Of a stretch of 64,000 nucleotides of DNA, positions 19,545 through 28,521 are shown piece by piece. This stretch comes from Clostridium algifaecis (lineage in GTDB: Bacteria; Bacillota; Clostridia; Clostridiales; Clostridiaceae): contig NZ_JAGGLM010000008.1 in the NCBI RefSeq assembly GCF_017874415.1, forward strand, positions 1-64,000, in the 5' to 3' direction. The position numbers and the translations under genes were made by a program. How positions within the stretch are numbered: the stretch's first letter is position 1; every line of letters begins with the position of its first letter. Under the pieces are notes generated by a model. That model saw only the letters and a list, made by a program, of their open reading frames with translations. It was not told the DNA's origin and searched no databases.

Positions 19545-20948
19545 TTAGCCTATATTTTCTCTTATTTCTTCTTTGGTACTTGAAGCAATAACATCATTAG
19601 CTTTGCTATTATTTTTAGTAAATTTATAGCTTAATACAAATCCTACAGCTATCCAACCGAGAACGATATAAGGGAACAAGTTTGATGGAAATTCAGGAAT
19701 AGGATAAACATTTGCATATAGTATATAAGATAAAGACAAAATTGCTGCTATTTGTATTGTTAGGTTTATAGGATTGCTAATTTTCTTTTTTCTAAAATAA
19801 ACTATAGCGGCTATACTTGTAAATAGATAAGACACGATTATTGCTAAAGATCCAATAGTTGCATAATATCCAAATACATCAAGTCCACCTTTTTTAAATA
19901 AAGCAATTTGTAGTATTACTGAAATAATTACTGTAAGTATAATTCCTAAGTAAGGAGTATTGTGTTTACTGATTTTCATCATACTCTTGTGTAATAATCC
20001 ATCTCTACTCATTGAAAATAACATTCTTGCACCAGCGCAGACAGCACCAAGTGCACAGGAAAAACAAGAAAGAGATGCTGAAAAAATTAAAAGAGTTCCG
20101 TAAGTATTTGACATATATTTTGCAGATAAATCTGAAAGTGGTAATTCTGAATTTGTTAATGCCTTAAGACCGCTTGCATTAATTCCAAAACCTATAACTT
20201 GAGCGTAGCTTGACAATAGATAAAACAGGCCTGTTACAAAAACTGCACTTCCAATTGCTAAAGGAATATATTTTTTAGGGTTTTTTGTTTCTTCTCCAAG
20301 ACTTGAAGCACTTTCAAAACCTATAAATGATAAAAATGCAAAAACAGATGTACTTGCTAAAGTAGATATATTATTTCCATTAGTTTTAAATGGAACAGCA
20401 CTTAGTCCAGTAGATTTTCCTACTTTAAATATAATAACTAAAGATAATATCAATATCATGAAAATTGATATTCCCTCCATAGTCAGCATTATTCTAGTAC
20501 TTACCTTAGCATCTTTTATTCCTATATATACAATAAGAACTGAAAAAATTAATGCTATAGGAAGCCATCCAATATGAATACCAAATACATCTAGAAATTT
20601 TCCAAAGAATGCTCCTAATTCAGCTGTACAACCAGCAGCTAACATTATATATGCAAGTAAAAGAGACCATCCAGCAGTAAATCCCATTTTTCTGCCTAAA
20701 GACTTTTGAGTAAAAGTATATAGGGAGCCTGAATCTGAAAAATAGTGATTAAATTTTATTATTGAGAAAGAAACAAGACCTACTATAATCATTGAAATAA
20801 AGAAAATAAGTGGCGAAGAAAAAGATGCTGTTTTTGCCATTAGTGATATATTTAATGACATTGCTGCAGTAGGCGCTATAATTGCAACTGATAAAGCTAT
20901 AGTTTCGATAACACTTAAGTTGTTCTTTTTTAAACCGGACTTTTCCAT
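19545..20948 (-). CDS. APC-family amino acid permease
   Basis: A 467-residue amino acid/polyamine/organocation transporter with about twelve hydrophobic helices. The N-terminal IALSVAIIAPTAAM and the segment AFLSFIGFESASSLGEETKNPKKYIPLAI are the well-known APC signatures. The C-terminus is hydrophilic (NSKANDVIASSTKEE). AAGGAGGAA precedes the ATG. It is the first gene of a two-gene operon with the nitrilase-like amidase and is divergent from gabT across 441 bp. Substrate uncertain; GABA, putrescine or another amino acid are all compatible with the surroundings. Confidence 0.88.
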   Translation of the reverse strand: MEKSGLKKNNLSVIETIALSVAIIAPTAAMSLNISLMAKTASFSSPLIFFISMIIVGLVSFSIIKFNHYFSDSGSLYTFTQKSLGRKMGFTAGWSLLLAYIMLAAGCTAELGAFFGKFLDVFGIHIGWLPIALIFSVLIVYIGIKDAKVSTRIMLTMEGISIFMILILSLVIIFKVGKSTGLSAVPFKTNGNNISTLASTSVFAFLSFIGFESASSLGEETKNPKKYIPLAIGSAVFVTGLFYLLSSYAQVIGFGINASGLKALTNSELPLSDLSAKYMSNTYGTLLIFSASLSCFSCALGAVCAGARMLFSMSRDGLLHKSMMKISKHNTPYLGIILTVIISVILQIALFKKGGLDVFGYYATIGSLAIIVSYLFTSIAAIVYFRKKKISNPINLTIQIAAILSLSYILYANVYPIPEFPSNLFPYIVLGWIAVGFVLSYKFTKNNSKANDVIASSTKEEIRENIG

Positions 20949-21049
20949 AATAAATTCCTCCTTAGAACTGATTTATTTTTATACTTTTTATTCAAATAAG
21001 TTCTTTAATTATTTGTCAAAAATATTTTAACTAAATTATTAAATTAATA

Positions 21050-21087
21050 ATTTTATTGGTATTATTATATAATATTATCAATAAAAT
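21050..21087. promoter_or_regulatory. Imperfect dyad in the permease/gabT divergent region
   Basis: In the 441-bp AT-rich gap between the permease and gabT there is a 38-bp imperfect palindrome with outer arms ATTTTATTGGTA and TATCAATAAAAT around an AT-only centre. It lies about 100 bp from the permease start and 300 bp from gabT. It could be an operator, but base composition makes such repeats easy to find. No clear -35/-10 pair or leader RNA was recognised in the rest of the gap. Confidence 0.25.
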
Positions 21088-21389
21088 ATATATGTCTATT
21101 TTATACAAATTAAATAAATTAAATTGTTCAAAAAAGACATACATATTTTATTAATCTGATATATTATAAATATGAAATTTAATAAATATATAATATGAAG
21201 GAACAATGCTATATGTATTCAAATGACAAGTTAGGCACTTAATAATTGTCCTATATGTATATATCAATGATAATGATATTGTGTTAAATTATATGTATAA
21301 ATTTTAATAAAATAATAATTAAAGCAACGTAATAATACGAAATTTTAAATTTGTAATACAAAATATATAATAATTTGGAGGAATAAAAA

Positions 21390-22733
21390 ATGATTGAAGA
21401 GAAGAATGCAAAAATTGTAACAGAGGTACCCGGACCTAAGTCAAAGGAACTTGTTAAAAAAAGAGAAAAGTTTGTAGCTAAAGGAGTTAGTTGTTCTTTT
21501 CCTATATTTGTAGATGAGGCAAAGGGAGCACTTATAAAAGATATAGATGGAAATGTATTTGTTGATTTTGCAGGAGGTATAGGAGTTCAAAATGTTGGAC
21601 ATAGAGATGAAGGAGTAGTTGAAGCAATAAAGGCTCAGCTTGATAAATACATTCATCCAGGATTTCATGTAAATATGTATGAACCATATGTTGATTTAGC
21701 AGAAAAACTTGTAGAAGCTACGCCAGGAAACTATGCAAAGAAAGCTTTATTTCTTAACAGTGGAGCTGAGGCAGTAGAAAATGCTATAAAAATAGCAAGA
21801 GCCTATACAAAAAAAGATGGTATAATTTCACTTCAAGGTTCTTTCCATGGCAGAACTAATTTAACAATGTCAATAACAAGTAAGTACAAGCCTTACAAAA
21901 ATGGATTTGGACCTTTTGCAACTGAGACTTATAAAACAGAAGAAGCTTATTGTTATAGATGTCCACTTGGATGTAAATATCCTGAATGCGGCATAGCTTG
22001 TGCAGAAAAGCTTAGAACAATGCTTAAAACTGTAATTTCAAAAGATATGATAGCTTGCTTAATTGCAGAGCCAGTACAGGGCGAAGGCGGATTCGTAGTA
22101 CCTCCAAAAGAATATTTTAAAGCTCTTCAGGAAATATGTAATGAGAATGATATTGTATTTATTGTAGATGAAGTACAAGCTGGATTTGCTAGGACAGGAA
22201 AATTATTTGCTCATGAGTACTTTGATGTAGATGCAGACATTATAACAATGTCAAAATCTATTGCAAATGGAGTTCCATTAAGTGCAGTTGTAGGTAAAGC
22301 TGAAATTATGGATGCTGCCTGCGTTGGTGGTATTGGAGGAACATATGGAGGAAACCCTCTTGGATGTGTTGCAGCACTTAAGGTTCTAGAAAAAATAGAT
22401 AAGGCTAAGCTCTGTGACAAGTCTAATAAAATGGGAACTTATATAATGACAAGACTTAATGAAATGAAAGAAAAATATGATGTAATAGGTGATGTAAGAG
22501 GTCTTGGAGCAATGATAGGACTTGAATTTGTTAAGGATAGAGCAACAAAAGAGCCTTATGCAGAACTTGTTAAAAAAATCACGGATTATTGTTTTAAACA
22601 TGGTGTAATATTCTTGAATGCAGGACTTTTTGGAAATGTAGTTAGATTTTTGCCACCACTTGTAATGACTGATGAACAATTAAAATATGGACTTGATACA
22701 CTTGAAGATGCAATTAAGAATGGAATTAAATAA
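21390..22733 (+). CDS. gabT: 4-aminobutyrate aminotransferase
   Basis: A 447-residue class-III PLP aminotransferase. It fits GABA transaminase: NSGAEAVENAIKIAR binds PLP phosphate, GSFHGRT follows, the cofactor aspartate is in FIVDEVQAGFARTG and the Schiff-base lysine is in TMSKSIANGVPL. An insertion with four cysteines (YCYRCPLGCKYPECG) is seen in some Gram-positive GabT proteins. It converts GABA and 2-oxoglutarate to succinate semialdehyde and glutamate, and would complete putrescine breakdown with the aminotransferases and dehydrogenase found 11-15 kb away. A TTGGAGGAA site precedes the ATG. Monocistronic with a strong terminator. Confidence 0.92.
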   Translation: MIEEKNAKIVTEVPGPKSKELVKKREKFVAKGVSCSFPIFVDEAKGALIKDIDGNVFVDFAGGIGVQNVGHRDEGVVEAIKAQLDKYIHPGFHVNMYEPYVDLAEKLVEATPGNYAKKALFLNSGAEAVENAIKIARAYTKKDGIISLQGSFHGRTNLTMSITSKYKPYKNGFGPFATETYKTEEAYCYRCPLGCKYPECGIACAEKLRTMLKTVISKDMIACLIAEPVQGEGGFVVPPKEYFKALQEICNENDIVFIVDEVQAGFARTGKLFAHEYFDVDADIITMSKSIANGVPLSAVVGKAEIMDAACVGGIGGTYGGNPLGCVAALKVLEKIDKAKLCDKSNKMGTYIMTRLNEMKEKYDVIGDVRGLGAMIGLEFVKDRATKEPYAELVKKITDYCFKHGVIFLNAGLFGNVVRFLPPLVMTDEQLKYGLDTLEDAIKNGIK

Positions 22734-22793
22734 GAAATTTTTGCTTAAACAAGTATAAGTTTGTATAAATGTTTTAATAATATATGTAGAAAT

Positions 22794-22841
22794 AGGATTT
22801 AGCACTGAAAATAAAACTAATTTCAGTGCTAAATCCTTTGT
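22794..22841 (+). terminator. Terminator after gabT
   Basis: A perfect 17-bp inverted repeat (AGGATTTAGCACTGAAA / TTTCAGTGCTAAATCCT) with a 10-nt loop and a T-rich tail (TTGTTTT), about 60 bp past gabT. Confidence 0.88.
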
Positions 22842-23017
22842 TTTGGCAAGTTGAAACTTAATATTGAATACCATATTATAACATTTAATTTTTTATATAT
22901 ATCCATAAAATACCTCTTATAATAAGTGTAAATTAATTAATATTATAATACAAAATTAAAATTTTAACAAAATAATATATACTATAATATAATAATTATA
23001 TATAAATTGATTACAAA

Positions 23018-23046
23018 TTGCAACTAATTGACATTATTGTTATAAT
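23018..23046 (+). promoter_or_regulatory. Promoter of the AgrA/AgrC-like pair
   Basis: A -35 TTGCAA (23018-23023) and -10 TATAAT (23041-23046) with a 17-bp spacer. Transcription would start about 40 nt before the chosen start codon. The rest of 22842-23064 is plain AT-rich DNA. Confidence 0.5.
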
Positions 23047-23094
23047 ATATATAGAAATAATATAATGAATGCTAAAGTTAGGATGATTAATCAA

Positions 23095-23832
23095 ATGATA
23101 AATATTATAATTTGTGAAGATAATAACATTCAAAGAAAACAGATTGAGACTATTATTATGAAAGAAATAAATAATTCTGAGATTAGCTTACGTATAGCTT
23201 TAAGCACATCTAGTTCTGATGAGGTATTAAAATACATAATAACTTCTAAAGATAAAAATTTTATTTATTTTTTGGATGTGGAACTGGATGTTGATATTAA
23301 CGGAATAGAACTTGCCACTATTATTAGAAAATACGATCTTAAGGGCTATATTATATTTGTTACATCTCATCCAGAATTAACTCTTTTAACATTTAAGTAT
23401 AAGGTACAAGCAATGGATTATATACTCAAATTTAATAAAAAAGAGTTAGAAACTAGAATTATTGACTGTTTAAGATTAGCATATAATAATTTTAAAAAAA
23501 TTAATATTATTGAAAAAGAATATATCACTTTAGATATTGGAAGTGAAATTGTAAATTTTAATCCTGATGAAATTCTTTTTTTTGAAACTTATAAAGATCA
23601 TAAAATTAGACTTCATATGTTTAATGAAAGTATAGAGTTTTATTGCTCATTAAATAAAATACAATTATTGTTACCAGAATATTTTTATAAATGTCATAGA
23701 TCCTATATTGTAAATGTTAGAAATATAAAATCAATTGATAAAAATAATCTTATTATATATATGAATAATGATGATAAGTGCTATATATCAAAGAGATATA
23801 TGAAAGGACTATTAAAAGGATGTCTCATATAA
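23095..23832 (+). CDS. AgrA/ComE-like LytTR response regulator
   Basis: A 245-residue cytoplasmic response regulator. The receiver domain has Glu8-Asp9 and the phospho-acceptor Asp61 (IYFLDVEL), then VTSHPEL and a lysine near 107; the C-terminal ~100 residues are a LytTR DNA-binding domain (EILFFETYKDHKIRLH ... CHRSYIVNVRNIKSI). I chose ATG 23095 (MINIIICEDN) because receiver domains start there and AGGATG lies 11 nt upstream; in-frame ATGs at 23065 and 23083 lack a site. It overlaps the sensor gene by 13 bp. LytTR regulators of this type control peptide signalling and bacteriocin genes, and the secreted peptide operon downstream is the obvious target. Confidence 0.9.
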   Translation: MINIIICEDNNIQRKQIETIIMKEINNSEISLRIALSTSSSDEVLKYIITSKDKNFIYFLDVELDVDINGIELATIIRKYDLKGYIIFVTSHPELTLLTFKYKVQAMDYILKFNKKELETRIIDCLRLAYNNFKKINIIEKEYITLDIGSEIVNFNPDEILFFETYKDHKIRLHMFNESIEFYCSLNKIQLLLPEYFYKCHRSYIVNVRNIKSIDKNNLIIYMNNDDKCYISKRYMKGLLKGCLI

Positions 23833-25154
23833 TTTATTATTGCTTATATTTTTTTATATTATCGATAAATTTTTTACTTATATTTTATAATGTTAGTTAT
23901 ATTGATATTAAGAAAAAATTTATTGTAGGATTTATATTAATAAATACTGCGTTAGATTTAATTATTTTTGAAAGTAAAAACGAGTATTTATTACTTATAA
24001 TATCATCTATACTGTTAATTTATTTTAGCTTTACTAGTTCTAAAAAATTATTGTATTCTATATTTATAGTAATTTTTACAGATATTATTTTTGCAGTTAG
24101 TGATGCCATTGTTGGATTTATCGCATCTATGTTTTTTAATGTAGATTTTAAAACTATTCCTAAAGACTCTTTAGAATATTTTCAAATAGCACTAGTTATA
24201 ACTCTTATATCTTTTATTATAAGTAAGATATTAAATAAATTATTAAGCAATACGAGTATATATAGTTATGAAATTAAAAAAAATTCATTTACCAATATAT
24301 ATTTAATTTTTTATACTGGAATTATATTAATTGCAATATACTTGAATATATTTCAATATAAATATTTAAATAATACATTAAATAAATTTTTTATAATAAA
24401 TGTTATTAGTACACTTAGTTGTTTTGCTATAGTATTGTCATTAATATATTTAAATAATAAAAATATTATAAATAAGTTACAAAAAGAATATAAAGACAAA
24501 GAATTTAGACAGCTTACAGAATATATGAATACAATTGAAACTATGTCAGATGATCTAAGAAGATTTAAACATGATTATATTAATATAATGGAAGTTATAG
24601 ATAGTTATATAAGGTATTCAGATATGGATGGATTAAAATCATTTTATAAAAATGAATTACAACCTGAAAATAATAAAATAATTAATAAAAATAGAAGTTT
24701 ATATTTGCTTAAAAATATAGAAATAAACTCCTTAAAAGGGTTGATATCATCTAAAATACATATTTCAAATTCAAATGATGTTAATACATATATAGAAATT
24801 ACTGATAAAATAGATAAATTGGATATAGATGAAATAGATATATGTAGAATTATAGGCATTTTATTTGATAATGCAATAGAAGCAGCTGTCTTATGTACTA
24901 AAAAGATTATCCGTATAGTAATAGTTAAGAAACAAAATTACATATCTTTTATTATTTGTAATACATGCTCTAAAAATATTCCGCCTATATATAAGATCTA
25001 TGAAAATAAATTTTCAACTAAAGGTGAAGGACGGGGAATAGGTTTGAATACAATTAGAAAAATTATAGATAAAAAGTATTCAAATGTATTTCTGAATACT
25101 AAAGTTAAAAACTGCATATTTACACAAGAGTTAGTTATTAAAAATTTAAGCTGA
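23820..25154 (+). CDS. AgrC-like peptide-sensing histidine kinase
   Basis: A 444-residue membrane sensor. The first ~210 residues hold six or seven hydrophobic helices as in AgrC/ComD; a coiled stretch (NKLQKEYKDKEFRQLTEYMNT) leads to the phospho-histidine region RRFKHDYINIMEVI and a GHKL ATPase with FDNAIEAAV and GEGRGIGLNTIRK. The start is ATG 23820 (MSHIIYYCLYFF), overlapping the regulator gene by 13 bp, with AAAAGG upstream; a start at 23778 would bury most of the N-terminus in the regulator gene. It probably detects a secreted peptide. No agrB-type processing enzyme is present in the window. Confidence 0.9.
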   Translation: MSHIIYYCLYFFILSINFLLIFYNVSYIDIKKKFIVGFILINTALDLIIFESKNEYLLLIISSILLIYFSFTSSKKLLYSIFIVIFTDIIFAVSDAIVGFIASMFFNVDFKTIPKDSLEYFQIALVITLISFIISKILNKLLSNTSIYSYEIKKNSFTNIYLIFYTGIILIAIYLNIFQYKYLNNTLNKFFIINVISTLSCFAIVLSLIYLNNKNIINKLQKEYKDKEFRQLTEYMNTIETMSDDLRRFKHDYINIMEVIDSYIRYSDMDGLKSFYKNELQPENNKIINKNRSLYLLKNIEINSLKGLISSKIHISNSNDVNTYIEITDKIDKLDIDEIDICRIIGILFDNAIEAAVLCTKKIIRIVIVKKQNYISFIICNTCSKNIPPIYKIYENKFSTKGEGRGIGLNTIRKIIDKKYSNVFLNTKVKNCIFTQELVIKNLS

Positions 25155-25155
25155 T

Positions 25156-25298
25156 TTAATCTTTTTTATACAGAGTTTTTGGCATTTTAGGTTCTTTCGC
25201 TACGAGAAATAAACGATTGAAGATGAAGTTTTTGCAAGTGATAAAGCTATTGTAGATAGAGTACTAGCAGTATGTTTTTTTATATTTAATAATTTCAT
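25156..25298 (-). pseudogene. agrD-like cyclic-peptide precursor, frameshifted
   Basis: On the minus strand, convergent with the sensor kinase, GGAGGCG precedes ATG 25298. The first frame gives a short amphipathic leader (MKLLNIKKHTASTLST) and ends SSSIVYFS at a stop at 25200. The frame one base away continues from 25203 with VAKEPKMPKTLYKKD and a stop, which is the acidic EP-x-MP tail typical of AgrD. Together they make a precursor of about 46 residues broken by a single indel. The usual thiolactone cysteine is not visible; serines are there instead. I infer a decayed (or sequence-error-affected) autoinducing peptide gene. No agrB is seen next to it. Confidence 0.6.
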
Positions 25299-25337
25299 AT
25301 TTACGCCTCCCAAGATATAGCTATAAATAAATTATAC

Positions 25338-25372
25338 ATTAGCTTAGTGTTAAACACTAAGCTAATTTTTTA
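25338..25372 (+). terminator. Terminator downstream of the sensor kinase
   Basis: A perfect 13-bp inverted repeat (ATTAGCTTAGTGT / ACACTAAGCTAAT) with a 3-nt loop followed by six T. It is placed to end transcripts from the agrA/agrC pair. From here to about 25690 the DNA is AT-rich and I see no gene. Confidence 0.9.
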
Positions 25373-25700
25373 CTGCATACATTTATATTTTACTATATAA
25401 ATTTACAAATTGTAATATATATACCTAAAAATTCATAAATTAATCCCAAAAGTATATTATTTAATCAAAATACTTATTTAGGGTACATAATATTAATATC
25501 AGGTAACATTTATTGTAAAAAGATAAATTATATGATAATTTTAACATATAATTTATTTCTTTATGAAGAATATTTTAAAGAAAGATAATTTTTAATTATA
25601 AAAGCTTTATTTCATGATTTGCATAGTTTTCTTAATTCGTTCATAAAGGATACCTCACAATATATATTTGATATTAAGTGGGAAAAATCCTTTTGATATA

Positions 25701-25752
25701 GCTTGAGAAGCCTTGAATTCTAACGGACTCAGGTTTTAGCAAGCATTATAAT
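25701..25752 (+). promoter_or_regulatory. Dyad plus -10 before the secreted-peptide operon
   Basis: A long imperfect dyad runs from 25701 to 25744 (outer arms GCTTG/CAAGC, inner arms CCTTGA/TCAGG) and is followed directly by -10 TATAAT (25747-25752). No -35 consensus exists at the proper distance; the dyad occupies that place. This is what an activator-dependent promoter looks like, and the AgrA-like regulator upstream is the natural candidate. Alternatively the dyad folds as RNA on a longer transcript; it lacks a T tract so is not a terminator. Confidence 0.4.
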
Positions 25753-25778
25753 AAATTATATAAATAGGGGGAATTAAA

Positions 25779-26126
25779 ATGAAATTAAAAACACTACTAT
25801 TCACTGGATTAATAGCTACAATGGTTGCTACTCCAGTATTTGCTTATCAAGGTCATGGTATTTACACTAATGAATATAACACTAAACAAGGAATGTGTGG
25901 AAATTATGGCCCAGAACATAGTGTAAAGCTTGGAATAACACATAATAGAAGTGCAAACCAGACTTATGCATTAGCATCTTGTGGCTGTTATGGACATGGT
26001 GTTGGTACTAAAGTTATACTTAGTGGAAATGAACAAGAGCGCCATTCCAAAAATTATGTACAAACTACAAGCTTATGTGCACCTGGAACTCTAACAGCCT
26101 CTGAAATACACAGAGTAGATTATTAG
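25779..26126 (+). CDS. Secreted four-cysteine peptide, putative bacteriocin
   Basis: A 115-residue precursor with a clear Sec signal peptide (residues 1-22, ending TPVFA) and a 93-residue mature part. The mature part has four cysteines (40, 68, 70, 100), many His, Tyr, Asn and Gly residues, and a repeated GHG-containing motif (YQGHGIY and CYGHGVG). I do not recognise the family. Because it follows a peptide-type two-component system and precedes an ABC transporter with MacB-like permeases, the layout recalls lactococcin 972 operons (secreted peptide, membrane protein, ATPase), but the sequence does not match lactococcin 972. GGGGGAA precedes the ATG. Likely an exported antimicrobial or signalling peptide; inferred from context. 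Confidence 0.7.
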   Translation: MKLKTLLFTGLIATMVATPVFAYQGHGIYTNEYNTKQGMCGNYGPEHSVKLGITHNRSANQTYALASCGCYGHGVGTKVILSGNEQERHSKNYVQTTSLCAPGTLTASEIHRVDY

Positions 26127-26167
26127 ATCATGTATTTATTTAGCATTAAATAATTTGGAGGCATTCT

Positions 26168-27268
26168 ATGAGAATTTTGAAAAAGTATCTTAGAAAAACA
26201 CAATTCTTAATATTGTCTTTAACTTTTATATTAATATTCACATCAATAATTGTGGGGCATGTTGAAAAAGTATACCGAATGATATTAGAGGCAAATAATT
26301 TTAAAACAATTAATAGCGTTGCTTTTAATTTTAATGAAAAGAATTTAAGTACAGATAATATAATAAAATCTTTAAAAGAAATGGAATCACAAAAAAATAT
26401 AATAATAATTCATGAAGCAGGGAGAGTTCTTATCCGAGGTGCATCTCAATTCGGAATTTATTTTAATGGAATATATGAAAATGGATACAATTTGTTGGAA
26501 GGAAGATTTTTTAATTTACAAGATTTTAAAGAAAATAAAAAGGTAGTAGTTGTTGGAAAAAATCTTATAAATAGTGAAAGCATCCAAATAGAGAATGGAA
26601 GAAGATATATATACAGAGGAAACGATAAATTTTTGGTTATAGGAGTAATAGGAAAGAAAAATAGTGATACACAATACGATTCTCGTATTTTGTATAATTT
26701 AAATATCGAGCTTGAAGACAAAGATACGAATTACTTGCAGCAGGGGTTTATTTTAGATAGTACAGTAAGAAGTGAAAGCAGTTTAAAAAATATTATTAAT
26801 AGAATTAATAGAAAAAATAATAGTACTCTTATAAAAATAATTTATCAAGATAAGAGTAACAGTCCATTAGTAAGTGCTATACAAAATTCTAGAACTTTAT
26901 TGTTTAATTTTTCATTGATAATATTGTGTATTATTATAACTCTTGTAAGAGCTACAATTCAATGGATAGATAAAATATCTTTAGAATTAGGAATAAGAAG
27001 AATGTACGGGTGCTCAAATAAAAATATTATTTTGCATATAGCTAAAAGATATTTAAGTATATCAGTAGTTTCGCTAGTTATAGCAATTGTATTTCAAAAT
27101 TTATTGATATTAGGTAATGTACTTCAAATACAAAACAGTAGTTTAAATAAATTTAATATAATTGCCAGTTTTATTTTTATATTAATTATAGGGAGTATAG
27201 TAATTGGCATAAGTATATTTAATATAAATAAAACTCAAATAAGTTATCTTATAAAAGGAAAGGTATAA
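26168..27268 (+). CDS. MacB/FtsX-like ABC transporter permease 1
   Basis: A 366-residue membrane protein: one N-terminal helix (ILSLTFILIFTSIIVG), a ~200-residue extracytoplasmic domain with the MacB-like phrases LLEGRFFN and KVVVVGKNLI, then three C-terminal helices (FSLIILCIIITLVRA, SVVSLVIAIVFQNLLIL, IASFIFILIIGSIVIG). This four-helix layout is that of MacB/FtsX-type permeases, which work in mechanotransmission rather than classic import. It is 41 bp after the peptide gene and 2 bp before permease 2, in one operon with the ATPase. Role inferred: export of, or self-protection against, the secreted peptide. Confidence 0.8.
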   Translation: MRILKKYLRKTQFLILSLTFILIFTSIIVGHVEKVYRMILEANNFKTINSVAFNFNEKNLSTDNIIKSLKEMESQKNIIIIHEAGRVLIRGASQFGIYFNGIYENGYNLLEGRFFNLQDFKENKKVVVVGKNLINSESIQIENGRRYIYRGNDKFLVIGVIGKKNSDTQYDSRILYNLNIELEDKDTNYLQQGFILDSTVRSESSLKNIINRINRKNNSTLIKIIYQDKSNSPLVSAIQNSRTLLFNFSLIILCIIITLVRATIQWIDKISLELGIRRMYGCSNKNIILHIAKRYLSISVVSLVIAIVFQNLLILGNVLQIQNSSLNKFNIIASFIFILIIGSIVIGISIFNINKTQISYLIKGKV

Positions 27269-27270
27269 TT

Positions 27271-28518
27271 ATGAAATTTAAATATGCTATTAGAGGACTA
27301 TCACGTAGATTCTTTTATTCATTTTTAATTATTGCCCAATTAATTTTCGGATTTTATTCTATGTATGAAACCATAAATTTATATAAAAGAATGAATTTAG
27401 AGACAAACAAAGCAGAAAACTTTTTTAAAGATAAAAAAGTTTATGCTTTAGAAGTTGGAAGCATACTTAATAGTAGTAATAACATGGATAAAATAATGGC
27501 TGCTTTAAAAAAAATAGAAGGTAATTCCAAGTATACTTTTGTAAAAACTTCAATGACAGGAGAGATGATTCCTGCTTTCAATAATTATTACCAATTTGCA
27601 GCAAGCGATTTTAAATCTAATATTAATGGTAAAACATATTTTCAAATTAAAAATATTGTCATAAATAAATCATATCTTAAAACCTATCCGTTGAGGGTTG
27701 AAAAAGGAAGATTATTTACTAGTAATGATTTTAATTTTATTGGTAAAGATAATTTTGTATTTCCTATTGTTGTTGGATCAAATTATGGTAAATATTTTAA
27801 AGTAGGAGATGAAATTCCAATAGATTCGCGTAAATCTAAACGTATGGGCAAAATAATAGGAATACTTAAAGAAAATGAGTATGGTATTGGAGATATAAGC
27901 CAGATTGGTAATAGATATGTAAATCTAAATAATTATATTATATCTACAGATGCAATTTATGAAGATAAATTTGAGTTATGTGATTTGACATTATATAATG
28001 CAAATTACATTCTATTTGATAGTTCTGAAGATCAATCTGAAATATACAAAGAGCTTACAAAAATCAAAAAAATGTTCAATGATATACCTGCTATAAAAGA
28101 TGCAGGTGTAAGGGATTTGACTAAGTATATAACTCAAGATTCAGATATGCTTAAAGAACAATATGAAATAATTTTTATAACATCTATAAGTGTCATTATA
28201 TTTGTATGTATAACAGTTATTATATCGATATTAGATTCTATAAATAAAAGAAAAAAGGAATATGGTATACATATTATGAGTGGTGGAAAATTATTTGATA
28301 TTGCTGGAATTATGTATTTAGAAATATTTAGTACTTTTTTTATAGCGTATATGATTACAGTATCAGTTATATATTATATAGATGGAAAATTAATAAATAT
28401 TAATAGCTTACTTATTCTATTGATTGCAATGTTAGTTATATCTATAATTTCAGCAATAATTCCTGTCACAAGAATATTTAATTTAAATATTAGTGACTTA
28501 GTTAAAGGAGATGAATAG
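27271..28518 (+). CDS. MacB/FtsX-like ABC transporter permease 2
   Basis: A 415-residue second permease of the same four-helix type, with an N-terminal helix (FFYSFLIIAQLIFGFYSMY), a large extracytoplasmic domain (about residues 40-300, containing LRVEKGRLFTSNDF) and three C-terminal helices including IIFITSISVIIFVCITVI. It differs clearly from permease 1, so the transporter is probably a heterodimer in the membrane. The genes are separated by 2 bp with AAAGG in the end of permease 1 serving as ribosome site. The ATPase gene starts 3 bp later. Confidence 0.8.
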   Translation: MKFKYAIRGLSRRFFYSFLIIAQLIFGFYSMYETINLYKRMNLETNKAENFFKDKKVYALEVGSILNSSNNMDKIMAALKKIEGNSKYTFVKTSMTGEMIPAFNNYYQFAASDFKSNINGKTYFQIKNIVINKSYLKTYPLRVEKGRLFTSNDFNFIGKDNFVFPIVVGSNYGKYFKVGDEIPIDSRKSKRMGKIIGILKENEYGIGDISQIGNRYVNLNNYIISTDAIYEDKFELCDLTLYNANYILFDSSEDQSEIYKELTKIKKMFNDIPAIKDAGVRDLTKYITQDSDMLKEQYEIIFITSISVIIFVCITVIISILDSINKRKKEYGIHIMSGGKLFDIAGIMYLEIFSTFFIAYMITVSVIYYIDGKLININSLLILLIAMLVISIISAIIPVTRIFNLNISDLVKGDE

Positions 28519-28521
28519 ATA

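Noticed and set aside
25621-25680. A minus-strand mini-frame of ten codons (MNELRKLCKS) after GAGGTATC.
   Set aside because: Too short to support and without a downstream gene on that strand apart from the broken agrD, beyond a terminator-like repeat.
25779-26126. Assignment of the secreted peptide as a lactococcin 972 family bacteriocin.
   Set aside because: The operon layout is similar, but the mature sequence, with four cysteines and GHG motifs, does not match lactococcin 972 as I remember it (no cysteines). I kept it as an unassigned peptide.
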